Part shown: positions 35,713-44,199 of the stretch, piece after piece
How positions within the stretch are numbered: the first letter of the stretch is position 1
Layout: every line of letters begins with the position of its first letter
NCBI GenBank assembly: GCA_026988515.1
Contig: JALSLA010000040.1
Location: 1 to 56,067, forward strand
Direction: 5' to 3'
Source: Helicobacteraceae bacterium
GTDB taxonomy: Bacteria > Campylobacterota > Campylobacteria > Campylobacterales > Sulfurimonadaceae
DNA length: 56,067 nt
The notes under the pieces: generated by a model
Database searches by the model: none
The model's input: the letters and a program-made list of their open reading frames with translations, nothing else
Told to the model about the DNA's origin: nothing
Translations under genes and position numbers: made by a program

Positions 35713-37807
35713 GAAGGTTTTCAACCCTCACCGCCAACTGTTTTGTTGCCGTGATTTTTTGGAGTGTCTGCTCGATTACTTCAATATCGTTGTCGAACGA
35801 TCCGTGCGAAAGATCAATAGAATCACCGTTACGCGATGTATTGACTTTACTGTGAGATTTGTCAAAAACAATGCGATGCACCCCTACAGCAAATGCATTC
35901 CATTTTTTAATATCGTTGTAGGTTGCATCATTGAAAATATCATGTGCTTTTGCATAGTCGTATTCCCATGCTGCCGCCATACCCAGTAACGGTGTTTTAT
36001 GAATATTCTCCAATGCGCGACTCACCAGATAGAGTAACGACTTTCTATATATTGCGACGCTGTCCGCACGTTCACGTTCGTCATCCATCATATAGATCGT
36101 TATGGTCTCTGTAGCAAGAATTGCTTTTTTACAGGCTTTCATATAGTGTCGGTTGGCAAATGCTACCGTACAGGCGGGTGCATACAACGTCAGCGATGCT
36201 ACGGCAAGCTGCCGTTTTGTCAGTTCATCCAACCAGTGTCCCAATAAAATGGCACCGGCAGAGTGCCCGACCAAATGAATATCGCAATGAAATTCACTTT
36301 TAAGTCGATGCAACGCTTCAGAAAGAATCACCATAGCACCCGGTTTGGTATTGCCGTGTTGCGGATATCCCGGTACCGCTCTATCACTGGCAAATGCAGC
36401 ATTTTCTTTCATTTCCGACCACACTCCTTTCACGGCAATACGACGTGAAAAACTCTCAATAGAGCGGTCAATAGCATCATGAAGTTTATCCATAAGCCCT
36501 TTGGCACGGCTGCTTGAAGGCTCCATGCCCGCACTGGAGAAGATCTCGCTGATGGTGTCTTTAATCTGATTGGCAATGGATTCAATAAATCCTGTTTTCC
36601 ATGTAATAAAAAGCGGATAGATTCCGTTCGCTTTAAAGTACGGTGCCAAAATACGAATACGGTTAATTGAGTCCGCTTCACTATTAAGTCCACCGTGTGC
36701 ATAAATGGCAATTTTTCGATGCTGCTTACTCTCCTGCATCCATGTTTTGATAGCGTCATAACAGACGTTACGTGCCGAGTTTTCGGGATCGGGCTCAGAA
36801 ATAATACGCAGTTTCGGTCGTCCGTCATTACCGACAACAAGCGTGTGTTGGTATGCTTTCTCTTCACTCCAAGGCATGGCTTTGCTACTCTTATAGGCAT
36901 AGTTCAAGGTACGTCGCATCATGCTGCTGCCACGTTCTGTATAGTCTGCTGCTACCGTTTGCAGCGAATGGTTTGAGAATGTATGCGGCGATGCAGCAAT
37001 ACGCACCGGAGCGCCCATCACGGCAACCCATGCATCAGTGCCGTTTTCTACCCACTCTTGGTACGACATAATTGCGAATCCGCAAAACCCCCAGGAGCTT
37101 CCCCATGAATTTTGAACAATAAAACCCTCGGCATTGTAACCGACAATGGCAAAAGCATGTCCTCCTACTGTAGCACTACCGGGCTCAATAACACGCAACG
37201 TATCACTCGTGTCAAGCCACCATCCCTCGTGAATTGTTGCCGAACAGTAAATAGCTCCTACCTCTTTAATAGCTGACTGCATGTCTACTATTGACTCTTT
37301 ATTGATACGATAATAAGCGCCCAAAGGGTTCTGAACCGCCTCTTGCGACCACGATGATTCGGGGGCACGGGTATCACCGGGAATATAAGGCCAGGTACGC
37401 TCTTTACAGACACCGTGTCGGTGCCACCCTTTCATGGCACCGCGACAACTCGACCCTTCATAGTCTTCACCCTCAAACTCATCGTAAATACGCGCCAAAT
37501 TGTAAAGCATTCGCGCACTGACTCGAAAAGAGTTTCGAGGATGCAGCTCGTTTTTTACATGTAACTGACGCTGCCACAGCAGATAATTAATGACAGCCGC
37601 CAGACCAAAGCCCGTACATGCACCTTCTTTACCTTGATCTAAAATCATTCCGTCGTCTCGATAACAAGGGAATAATGTGTTAACTTCATCATGCAACGGC
37701 CACTGCGGCGGAAGCGACTGCAATGGAGGACGGTACTCCCTATCACGCAGATCAAGCCGATCGGGTCGTGCATCTAAAAGTCTGTTGTTATAGGATTTTT
37801 TTGGCAT
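35702..37807 (-). CDS. Papain-like (C1) peptidase fused to an alpha/beta hydrolase
   Basis: 701 residues, no signal peptide. N-terminal half: C1 cysteine peptidase with LDARPDRLDLRDREY, catalytic Cys64 in DQGKEGACTGFG, His in GGHAFAIVGYN (about 215-225) and Asn in QNSWGSSWG (about 232-240). C-terminal half (about 360-650): an alpha/beta-hydrolase-like domain with oxyanion-type AIYAHGGLNSEADS and nucleophile elbow GHSAG (about 517-521). All residues for both activities seem present. Such fusions are uncommon and could be a toxin, a maturation enzyme or a storage-granule enzyme. No immunity-like or secretion neighbour seen. Single gene, with a TTTACATGTAAC copy. Confidence 0.8.
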   Translation of the reverse strand: MPKKSYNNRLLDARPDRLDLRDREYRPPLQSLPPQWPLHDEVNTLFPCYRDDGMILDQGKEGACTGFGLAAVINYLLWQRQLHVKNELHPRNSFRVSARMLYNLARIYDEFEGEDYEGSSCRGAMKGWHRHGVCKERTWPYIPGDTRAPESSWSQEAVQNPLGAYYRINKESIVDMQSAIKEVGAIYCSATIHEGWWLDTSDTLRVIEPGSATVGGHAFAIVGYNAEGFIVQNSWGSSWGFCGFAIMSYQEWVENGTDAWVAVMGAPVRIAASPHTFSNHSLQTVAADYTERGSSMMRRTLNYAYKSSKAMPWSEEKAYQHTLVVGNDGRPKLRIISEPDPENSARNVCYDAIKTWMQESKQHRKIAIYAHGGLNSEADSINRIRILAPYFKANGIYPLFITWKTGFIESIANQIKDTISEIFSSAGMEPSSSRAKGLMDKLHDAIDRSIESFSRRIAVKGVWSEMKENAAFASDRAVPGYPQHGNTKPGAMVILSEALHRLKSEFHCDIHLVGHSAGAILLGHWLDELTKRQLAVASLTLYAPACTVAFANRHYMKACKKAILATETITIYMMDDERERADSVAIYRKSLLYLVSRALENIHKTPLLGMAAAWEYDYAKAHDIFNDATYNDIKKWNAFAVGVHRIVFDKSHSKVNTSRNGDSIDLSHGSFDNDIEVIEQTLQKITATKQLAVRVENLQGF

Positions 37808-38101
37808 CGCGTCTCCTTTATGTTAGCAGTTTAACACATTGTACAGTAAATAAAAAACGGCTGCGGTTCAGGCTCTTTGTACAATAGCACCATAACAAAA
37901 TATAATATCTCTTATGCATCTCTTACGCTTCGAGGTACCCCTAAGTAAAAAACAGGTAAAATAGTAACGCAGAAGACTATTTTGCCGATATAAAAACAGT
38001 TTTCAAGATTGTTTTTATTCAATATAATATAAAATAATATCTATAATCATTGCAATTGGATTGTGTCCGTTGCAGTGCCACATCTACTAAGAAGGTTGTT
38101 T
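37808..38101. other. Divergent intergenic region without a gene
   Basis: 294 AT-rich bases between the divergent papain-hydrolase and SPOR genes. It must hold promoters for both; several TATAAT-like boxes are present (for example around 37898-37903 and 38026-38037). I see no tRNA, small gene or strong hairpin. Confidence 0.6.
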
Positions 38102-39067
38102 ATGAAACATCATCTATTACGTCTTATAGTGCCATTATTATTAGTTATGCCGGCCTTACACGCTCAAGAGAAAAAAATTATTGTCAGTTCATTAGGCACG
38201 CCTGAAAAAGCAGAGCGCGCATTAAACGAACTTCAACACTACCTTGAAGCGTATCCGGACATCTCATCCTTGCTGGATGAAAACGGTATTGCACTGCATA
38301 CGCGTCCCTCCGGAAAATACTTTATTGTCGTTATTGAACCCTTCTCCAATAAAGAACATCTTAGCAAAGTCAAACAGACAATCCAACAACGCTATCCCGG
38401 TCTTTTTGTCAATAACTATACACCCGAAACCGATCTCATTGTCGCAGAATCCACCACCCCTTCCAAAGTGACCATTCAAGAAGAGGTCACCATCGATATG
38501 GTAACCGAAGAGGTTCCGGAGTCATTACTGATTATTAAAGAGTCCGAAGATGCGGCACCGCGCGTTGTTGCAGCCGATACCGTGGAAGTTCCTCAAGTAA
38601 TTGCTCTAAACAAAGAGACGCTTGAAGAGCCTGTGAAGACAACAACGTCTACAGAAGCAACAGCTCCCAAGACTAAAGCCGTTATTGAAAAAGTTGTTGA
38701 AAAGACAGCTCCTGTCGTTTCCAAAACCGTTAATGCTACTCAAGAAAGTGTTAACGCCAAGGTGCAAGAGGTATCTAAAGCGGTTGATAGCATGGAACAC
38801 AATATCAGCACTGCATCTAAAATCGCTGCCAAAACAAAAGAGCCTGTTGCCAACGCTGCACATAATGCCTCTGCAACTGCTGCCAGAGTAGAAACGTCAC
38901 TTGCCGGCGTCAGTAAAGAGAATTTTATTAACCACAATCCCGATCATCAAACTACATCGCATCACTCCGTCTTTCCACCGTGGTGGGTGCTGCTTTCAGT
39001 GCTTGTACTGATTCTTTCACCGATTGGAAGCTACATCGACAACCGAAACAATAAGTTCCATCGTTAA
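38102..39067 (+). CDS. Exported SPOR-like protein with C-terminal membrane anchor
   Basis: 321 residues from ATG 38102 (GAAGG upstream; the longer ORF start has none). Signal peptide (about 1-22), then a SPOR-like domain (about 24-110; IIVSSLGTPEKAERALNELQ and KYFIVVIEPFSNKEHLSKVKQ). A long low-complexity Ala/Thr/Lys/Val-rich region (about 130-270) resembles a periplasm-spanning stalk. The end has one membrane helix (WWVLLSVLVLILSPIG) and a short basic tail. SPOR domains bind denuded peptidoglycan, but here the domain would face it from an anchor at the opposite end. Function unknown. Confidence 0.68.
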   Translation: MKHHLLRLIVPLLLVMPALHAQEKKIIVSSLGTPEKAERALNELQHYLEAYPDISSLLDENGIALHTRPSGKYFIVVIEPFSNKEHLSKVKQTIQQRYPGLFVNNYTPETDLIVAESTTPSKVTIQEEVTIDMVTEEVPESLLIIKESEDAAPRVVAADTVEVPQVIALNKETLEEPVKTTTSTEATAPKTKAVIEKVVEKTAPVVSKTVNATQESVNAKVQEVSKAVDSMEHNISTASKIAAKTKEPVANAAHNASATAARVETSLAGVSKENFINHNPDHQTTSHHSVFPPWWVLLSVLVLILSPIGSYIDNRNNKFHR

Positions 39068-39070
39068 TTA

Positions 39071-39093
39071 GAGCCTTTTGGCTCGCTCTTTTT
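39071..39093. terminator. Rho-independent terminator
   Basis: GAGCC-TTTT-GGCTC followed by GCTCTTTTT, four bases after the SPOR-gene stop. The stem is symmetric, so it may also serve the convergent cytochrome operon. Confidence 0.7.
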
Positions 39094-39104
39094 ACCCTTA
39101 CCGG

Positions 39105-40124
39105 CTACTTCTTATGACAGCGACTGCAAAGCGACATGAGCGTATCGCTCTGCAAGAGAAACGGTGCATTGGAGACATGAGGATTGTGACAACTGACACA
39201 GCTGAGTTCATCTCCTTGTTTTGATGACGGATCTTTTACCTTGTGTGTCGGATGCATCTTACGACCAAAGGTTTTGACCACGTGAGCGCCGTCTATTTTA
39301 TCTTTGTGACATCCCGTACACAGATCCCATGCCGGTTTTCTTAAATAGTTGTTGTTATCCGAAGCATGGGGATTGTGACATTTGTTACAACGCCCCGAGT
39401 CTGCCGGTTCGTGATGAAACCGTTTGTTTTTCCAAAGTTCGGCTTTTTTATCATGGCAATCCAGACAGATGGGTTCAACCGGATCGGCAACAAGAAACTT
39501 TGTTTTATTGGCATCTTGCGCGTTAAAGCTGCCTGCCTTACCGTTATGGCATGAAGTACAGAGCCAGTTTACCGAAGGGGCATGCGCAAATTTTTTAAAA
39601 TTAATTTTGACATGACATAAAAAACAGTTTGATTTTGAAACATCTTCAAATGCTGTTCCGGGAATCTCATTGACGCTCATGTCATGGCATTTACTACAGA
39701 CTTTCTCTTGAGCATCGGTATGCAGAAAGCTTTTTTCATACACTTCCGGTGCAAAATGAAACTCTTTGTATACCTTAGAAGTAACATACACTTTACGTAT
39801 ATACGACTTCATCACTTTGCCGTCGCGCATTGCAGCAATATCAATAATATTCTCGCCCAAATGCAGCATAAAATTATGGCAGTAGTGACTTCGACTTTTA
39901 CTCACGCGGGTCTTATAGGTCTCGCTCGAATCCGTTGTCATGACAATTTCATCGACCGCTTCATGTTGCGGTGAAACAACAACGGTGACCAGCTCTTCCT
40001 CATAAACAATCGCCTCTTTTTTTGGATAGGTAATTTCAAGTACCGGATCGGTAGATGTTCCTAACAAGGTCGTAACCATCCCACTTAACAGTAGTGCGAC
40101 AAGGCAGTATGCATACTTCATCAT
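39105..40124 (-). CDS. Octahaem c-type cytochrome with N-terminal Ig-like domain
   Basis: 339 residues with a signal peptide (about 1-22). A beta-sandwich-like stretch (about 28-125) precedes eight CxxCH haem sites: CSKCH, CFLCH, CTSCH, CLDCH, CNKCH, CTGCH, CVSCH and CSRCH, several as CHNPH as in doubled-CxxCH cytochromes. Last gene of a five-gene cytochrome operon and a paralogue of the gene before it, which it overlaps by ATGA. Probably a periplasmic or outer-surface electron carrier. Confidence 0.88.
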   Translation of the reverse strand: MMKYAYCLVALLLSGMVTTLLGTSTDPVLEITYPKKEAIVYEEELVTVVVSPQHEAVDEIVMTTDSSETYKTRVSKSRSHYCHNFMLHLGENIIDIAAMRDGKVMKSYIRKVYVTSKVYKEFHFAPEVYEKSFLHTDAQEKVCSKCHDMSVNEIPGTAFEDVSKSNCFLCHVKINFKKFAHAPSVNWLCTSCHNGKAGSFNAQDANKTKFLVADPVEPICLDCHDKKAELWKNKRFHHEPADSGRCNKCHNPHASDNNNYLRKPAWDLCTGCHKDKIDGAHVVKTFGRKMHPTHKVKDPSSKQGDELSCVSCHNPHVSNAPFLLQSDTLMSLCSRCHKK

Positions 40125-41107
40125 CGCTCCCTTCCATGCTGCTTACTCTCAAGTTTTTTTCGCTCCTCTTCATCCATTAAAAAGAACTGTTTGTTTGAAG
40201 CATGCGGAGAGTGGCATGCAACACACTCTTTGCCTTTAATGGTACCTTCACAATCTGAATCGCGCTGTTTTACTCGCATGCGCTTGTCTTTATGGCATCC
40301 CAGACAGATGCTATTAACCGGTTTTCGTACGAACATCTTATAGGGTGTCGAATGCGAGTTATGGCACTTGTTACAACGCCCTGAATCGAGCGGTTCATGA
40401 CGAAAACGATACGATTTCCAAAGTTTGGCATTTTTTTTGTGACAGCTAAAACACAGACTGTTAACCGGCTTGGAAACCAAAAATTTCGAGCGCCCTTTTT
40501 GCCATGCGTTGTCGCTGCCTACCTTACCGTTATGGCATGAAGTACAGAGCCAATTAACCGAAGGTGCATGGGCATATTTCTCGTTGGTTAGCTGATGATG
40601 GCAAGCATAGCAGTTCGATTCTTTCACATCAATAAAGGCAATTCCTTGTTTCTCGTTAACGCTCATATCATGACATGAACGGCACAACGATTCGTTTCTG
40701 TCGGTATGGAAAAACTGCCGTTTGTATTGTGTAGGAGGGTATTTATATTGCGAATAGAGCGGCGACGTTACATAGAGATGACGCTTCTGCTCATCAATAA
40801 GCTGTCCCTTTTTGTAAGAGCGAATATGAAGCGTATTATCTCCTAGCACCAAGGCAATCGTTTTGCAATAGATCGCCTTGGAACCGTTAATGTCGATTGT
40901 TTTCTCACCGGAAGCATTCAAAATTTTCACGGCATCGACGGCATTAGAATCAACCTTTACAACCACGCTTAGCGGGAGCTCATGCACTAGCGTATTCTCT
41001 TGCGGTAACACAATCACCGTAGGCGGTTTGTTTTCTGTGACGGATGCACCCTGTGCCACCGCTAGCAGTAGTACAAGCACTGCCAAGAGTCTCTGTAACA
41101 TGTTCAT
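40121..41107 (-). CDS. Heptahaem c-type cytochrome with N-terminal Ig-like domain
   Basis: 328 residues, signal peptide (about 1-20), Ig-like stretch, then seven CxxCH sites: CRSCH, CYACH, CTSCH, CFSCH, CNKCH, CLGCH and CVACH. Matches the octahaem neighbour along its length (shared HDMSVNE, HAPSVNWLCTSCHNGK and DSGRCNKCHN), but lacks the last haem and ends in a charged tail. A tandem duplicate, coupled by ATGA at both ends. Confidence 0.88.
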   Translation of the reverse strand: MNMLQRLLAVLVLLLAVAQGASVTENKPPTVIVLPQENTLVHELPLSVVVKVDSNAVDAVKILNASGEKTIDINGSKAIYCKTIALVLGDNTLHIRSYKKGQLIDEQKRHLYVTSPLYSQYKYPPTQYKRQFFHTDRNESLCRSCHDMSVNEKQGIAFIDVKESNCYACHHQLTNEKYAHAPSVNWLCTSCHNGKVGSDNAWQKGRSKFLVSKPVNSLCFSCHKKNAKLWKSYRFRHEPLDSGRCNKCHNSHSTPYKMFVRKPVNSICLGCHKDKRMRVKQRDSDCEGTIKGKECVACHSPHASNKQFFLMDEEERKKLESKQHGRER

Positions 41108-42615
41108 CTTCCAATGCCTTTCGGGTCAATGCGATCATACTCGAATTTTTTATGACATGCCGGAGCACACGACCCACCGTCTTGCTCATCAATAAAACGC
41201 AACGGAAACTTAATACCGTTAAAATCGGTATAGTCACGTATGAGGTGCTTATATTTCGAAGCGTGCTCATCGTGACATGCCCGACAACTTCGCCCTTTTC
41301 TGTCATTTACATGTAAATAGTGCAAATTCACGTCCCCGTCACGGAACTTCGTAATTTTATCGTTAATCGTATACTGTTCCAGTACTTTTTTCTGTTCATG
41401 ACATTTGAAACAGAAAAATTCTTTATTCTCAAAGTTATCATAAAAGTTTTTAGTAAACGACTTACGCAAAATACTAAAGTTGTTCGAACCGTGCGGATCG
41501 TGGCAGGCAACACACCCTCCCTCTTTGGCAACATCTTTAATGGGACCGTGCCAGTTCGGGTTCTCTTTGAGATGCTTTTTCATATTCATCAGCATGCCGC
41601 CGTCTTCATCGGACTTTACCTCTTTGTCATGACACGTCAGACACATAGAGGTCTGATCTTTTTTAAGCAATTTTTTATGCTTGGTCGCATGCGGATTGTG
41701 GCACTCCAAACAGCGTTTTTTACTGTTGTTGACACCGCCGTGTTTATATTTGGAATCGTGGATCTTGTCTTTAATGTCATCATGACAATCCAAACACAAA
41801 TCCATCTTCGCATCGAGGTTTAACAGCATTTTATGATCTGCCGTATGTGCATCATGACACTCTAAACAGCTCTTTTTGACAATCGGCTTGTGTTTGACCG
41901 GCAGCTTCATGTTGACAAACTGTTTACGCGCTTTGTCTTTAAACGTACTCTTTTTATCATGACATTTCAGACACAAATTATTGATGGAGTCGGCTTTGAG
42001 CAGTTTTTTGGTATCTGACTGGTGCGGGTCATGACAATCCATACATTTGCCCTCTTTAACCGGTTTATGGTCAAACTTTTTGGTATAGCGTGTTTTATGA
42101 CACTCATAACAGATCTCATGAATATTTTTACGTACCAAGTCGCCGGGTTTATTGGTATTGGCAACATGACAGATTTGACACGCACCCATTTTAAACGGCT
42201 CATGCAGATGTTTTTTAAGCGGTTTGAATTTTGCCGGAAGATCCTCAAGACGCACCAGTTTTGCTTTAGCTGCTCGAGCTTTGTTATGTATTGGTTTCTC
42301 TTCGGCACGGATTTCATCAACGGCAACAGCTGCGGGCGCTACACGAGGCACAACGGGTTTTTCCTCTTTTTTCTTGTCAAGAGAACTTTTCATCTCTTGA
42401 GAGATTTTGGTAATGTTGATTTCGCTGAGTTCGTCATCAGAAATGTTGATATCGACTTCATAAGCATGTTTGGCATGCTGTAGATTATGAGCAATATTCC
42501 CCATAATGGCTACAAATCGATCCAGTTTTTCACCGACATTGTATGTCTGGTAAAAATAGATACCTGAACCTACTAAAAGTACTAAAAACAGCGTCTGAAT
42601 TATATTTTTATTCAT
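41104..42615 (-). CDS. Membrane-anchored multihaem cytochrome (11 CxxCH plus one CX3CH)
   Basis: 503 residues. One N-terminal helix (about 7-24) probably anchors it or is a signal. A Lys/Glu/Ala-rich linker leads to eleven canonical sites: CQICH, CYECH, CMDCH, CLKCH, CLECH, CLDCH, CLECH, CLTCH, CVACH, CFKCH and CRACH. A twelfth-like motif CAPACH lies near residues 483-488 (41152-41169). Repeated HDPH/HDAH/HNPH spacing gives a doubled-CxxCH wire. Likely passes electrons from the NapC-type protein across the periplasm. Holds ATTTACATGTAAAT (LHV). Confidence 0.88.
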   Translation of the reverse strand: MNKNIIQTLFLVLLVGSGIYFYQTYNVGEKLDRFVAIMGNIAHNLQHAKHAYEVDINISDDELSEINITKISQEMKSSLDKKKEEKPVVPRVAPAAVAVDEIRAEEKPIHNKARAAKAKLVRLEDLPAKFKPLKKHLHEPFKMGACQICHVANTNKPGDLVRKNIHEICYECHKTRYTKKFDHKPVKEGKCMDCHDPHQSDTKKLLKADSINNLCLKCHDKKSTFKDKARKQFVNMKLPVKHKPIVKKSCLECHDAHTADHKMLLNLDAKMDLCLDCHDDIKDKIHDSKYKHGGVNNSKKRCLECHNPHATKHKKLLKKDQTSMCLTCHDKEVKSDEDGGMLMNMKKHLKENPNWHGPIKDVAKEGGCVACHDPHGSNNFSILRKSFTKNFYDNFENKEFFCFKCHEQKKVLEQYTINDKITKFRDGDVNLHYLHVNDRKGRSCRACHDEHASKYKHLIRDYTDFNGIKFPLRFIDEQDGGSCAPACHKKFEYDRIDPKGIGR

Positions 42616-42647
42616 ACTAAACCTTCATTACCGACAACATTTTTTTA

Positions 42648-43169
42648 TTAATTCGATTGAAACTCGCCAACCGGACACTCTTCTTCCGTCACTTTTGCAC
42701 GTACTAACTTCTCTCTATCTGCATGGTGCGGACTGTGACACTTGTTACAATCCAATGCTGCCATACGATTGTCAATCTCTTCTACCGGAATATGACACTT
42801 ATAGCACAATTGCGCTACCGTTTTCGTTACGATTGCTGCAGGCTTTGAGCGCTTTGGTGCATGACATACGTTACACGCTCCCATACCAAATGGCGGATGC
42901 AGATGCTCTTTGAGCGGAACAAATGCTTTGGGCAACTCTTTGACGTCTACCTTATTGGTACTGCCCGTAATCTCTTTAATATGCTCTTTGGTCATTTCGT
43001 CAAGCGGACGGGGATCCCCATGAGAAGCATGCGCAAGATTGGTGGCAATATTAGCACCGATGGTACCTAAACGTGCAAACTTTTCACCGGCATTATTCAC
43101 TGCCAGGAAAATGACCAAAAGAACAAGAACACCGATCGCTACGACTACTTTAATATGTTTCTTTTCCAT
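42648..43169 (-). CDS. Membrane-anchored trihaem c-type cytochrome
   Basis: 173 residues: N-terminal helix (about 8-25), linker, and three CxxCH sites (CNVCH, CYKCH and CNKCH with SPHH). N-terminal region and first haems resemble the start of the 503-residue neighbour (EHLHPPFGMGACNVCHAPK versus the corresponding LHEPFKMGACQICH region), so the two share ancestry. Second gene of the operon, 11 bases after the NapC-like gene. Confidence 0.86.
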   Translation of the reverse strand: MEKKHIKVVVAIGVLVLLVIFLAVNNAGEKFARLGTIGANIATNLAHASHGDPRPLDEMTKEHIKEITGSTNKVDVKELPKAFVPLKEHLHPPFGMGACNVCHAPKRSKPAAIVTKTVAQLCYKCHIPVEEIDNRMAALDCNKCHSPHHADREKLVRAKVTEEECPVGEFQSN

Positions 43170-43180
43170 CGCTATGCTCC

Positions 43181-43804
43181 TTAGTGTTCGTTAGTTTCAT
43201 CTGAAAATTCTACTTCTTCCGGCGGTGGCGGCAGATGTTTCTCTAGCTCATAATGACCGACATTGCGATGGCAGTCAACACATTTTGCACGCTCTTTTCC
43301 ATGCTCACCGACAACAATAAGTTTTTTGGCAAAATATGCTTTGTGTGCCGTAAACGCTTTTTTGTTGGGTCGTGTACCGCGAAGGAGATTTTCATGACAA
43401 TGCAGACATCCGGAATCATATACCCAGTTTCGACGCTCTTCACGACGCTCATGCCAATCTATTTTAGAAGTATCGTGCGTTGTCTCGACCCAGACATCCC
43501 ACATACCGGTTTTTATTTTTTGGATCATATAACCCATGGTAGATTCATGAGGAAGATGACAATCGGCGCAGGTTGCCATGATACCGCTATCACCGTAACC
43601 GCCATGCACACTGTTACGATATGCTGCTGCCATCGGCTTCATTGAGTGACATGAGCCGCAAAAGTTGACATCCGACGTATGTTTTACTGCAACTACCGTG
43701 ACAAAAGACGTTGCCATCCCAATAATGAGACCTACTACAATCAATGCAATAATTACCCATATCCCCAGAGAAAATTTCTTTTTGGTTCCATTCTCTTGTT
43801 CCAT
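43181..43804 (-). CDS. NapC/NirT-type tetrahaem quinol dehydrogenase
   Basis: 207 residues with a single N-terminal membrane helix (about 13-36) and four haem sites: CGSCH with SMKP, CADCH, CLHCH and CVDCH. This is the NapC/NrfH/CymA layout, which takes electrons from the quinone pool and passes them to periplasmic cytochromes. Leads the cytochrome operon. No nitrate or nitrite reductase gene is adjacent, so the terminal acceptor is open; the four downstream multihaem proteins are its likely partners. Confidence 0.9.
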   Translation of the reverse strand: MEQENGTKKKFSLGIWVIIALIVVGLIIGMATSFVTVVAVKHTSDVNFCGSCHSMKPMAAAYRNSVHGGYGDSGIMATCADCHLPHESTMGYMIQKIKTGMWDVWVETTHDTSKIDWHERREERRNWVYDSGCLHCHENLLRGTRPNKKAFTAHKAYFAKKLIVVGEHGKERAKCVDCHRNVGHYELEKHLPPPPEEVEFSDETNEH

Positions 43805-43926
43805 GAAAATATCCTTCCTTTTCTATACCGTCTTAACGACATGTATTCATTTCAATAAAGAATATACACGAATTTTCAATAAAGTTACACTAAACATAAA
43901 AAATAAAACTAATTTTTTTATTAATG

Positions 43927-43942
43927 TGTTGTTTCTACAACA
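43927..43942 (-). promoter_or_regulatory. Perfect inverted repeat TGTTGT-ttct-ACAACA, candidate operator
   Basis: Six-base arms around four bases, 123 bases upstream of the cytochrome operon start. The spacing resembles dimeric helix-turn-helix regulator sites, but the half-site is not the FNR one. Confidence 0.4.
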
Positions 43943-44151
43943 TCGAAACACTTATAATTAATATTTTAAAATATTTATTAATTATTATATCGCTTGAAGC
44001 ACCGTGAAGTACGGGTCTATAGCTATTTCTTATATTATATAGTTATAATTAGTATAAGACAAGGTTGTATCACTATATTATAAAAAGAAGTAATAGACAA
44101 AAAGGGAGAAGATACTACCTTGCTATAAGCTTTTACAATAGCCTTTTTACT

Positions 44152-44163
44152 TTTACATGTAAA
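44152..44163. repeat. Perfect TTTACATGTAAA palindrome (intergenic)
   Basis: Within the long AT-rich gap between the cytochrome operon and the topoisomerase-repeat gene, 37 bases from the 3' end of the latter. Confidence 0.9.
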
Positions 44164-44199
44164 TTATAAATAAAAAATTATTATAGTTTAAAAGTTTAT

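Larger units (their letters stand above)
43805..44199. other. Intergenic region upstream of the cytochrome operon
   Basis: 395 very AT-rich bases without a credible gene. Contains the inverted repeat at 43927-43942 and the palindrome at 44152-44163. A GCTAT/ATAGC imperfect hairpin (about 44123-44143) might end the upstream - strand gene. Promoter boxes for the cytochrome operon should lie close to 43804, but none is unambiguous. Confidence 0.6.

Noticed and set aside
37808-38101. Possible RNA gene in the divergent gap
   Set aside because: No tRNA cloverleaf, stable hairpin or conserved motif that I can see; AT-rich promoter sequence explains it.
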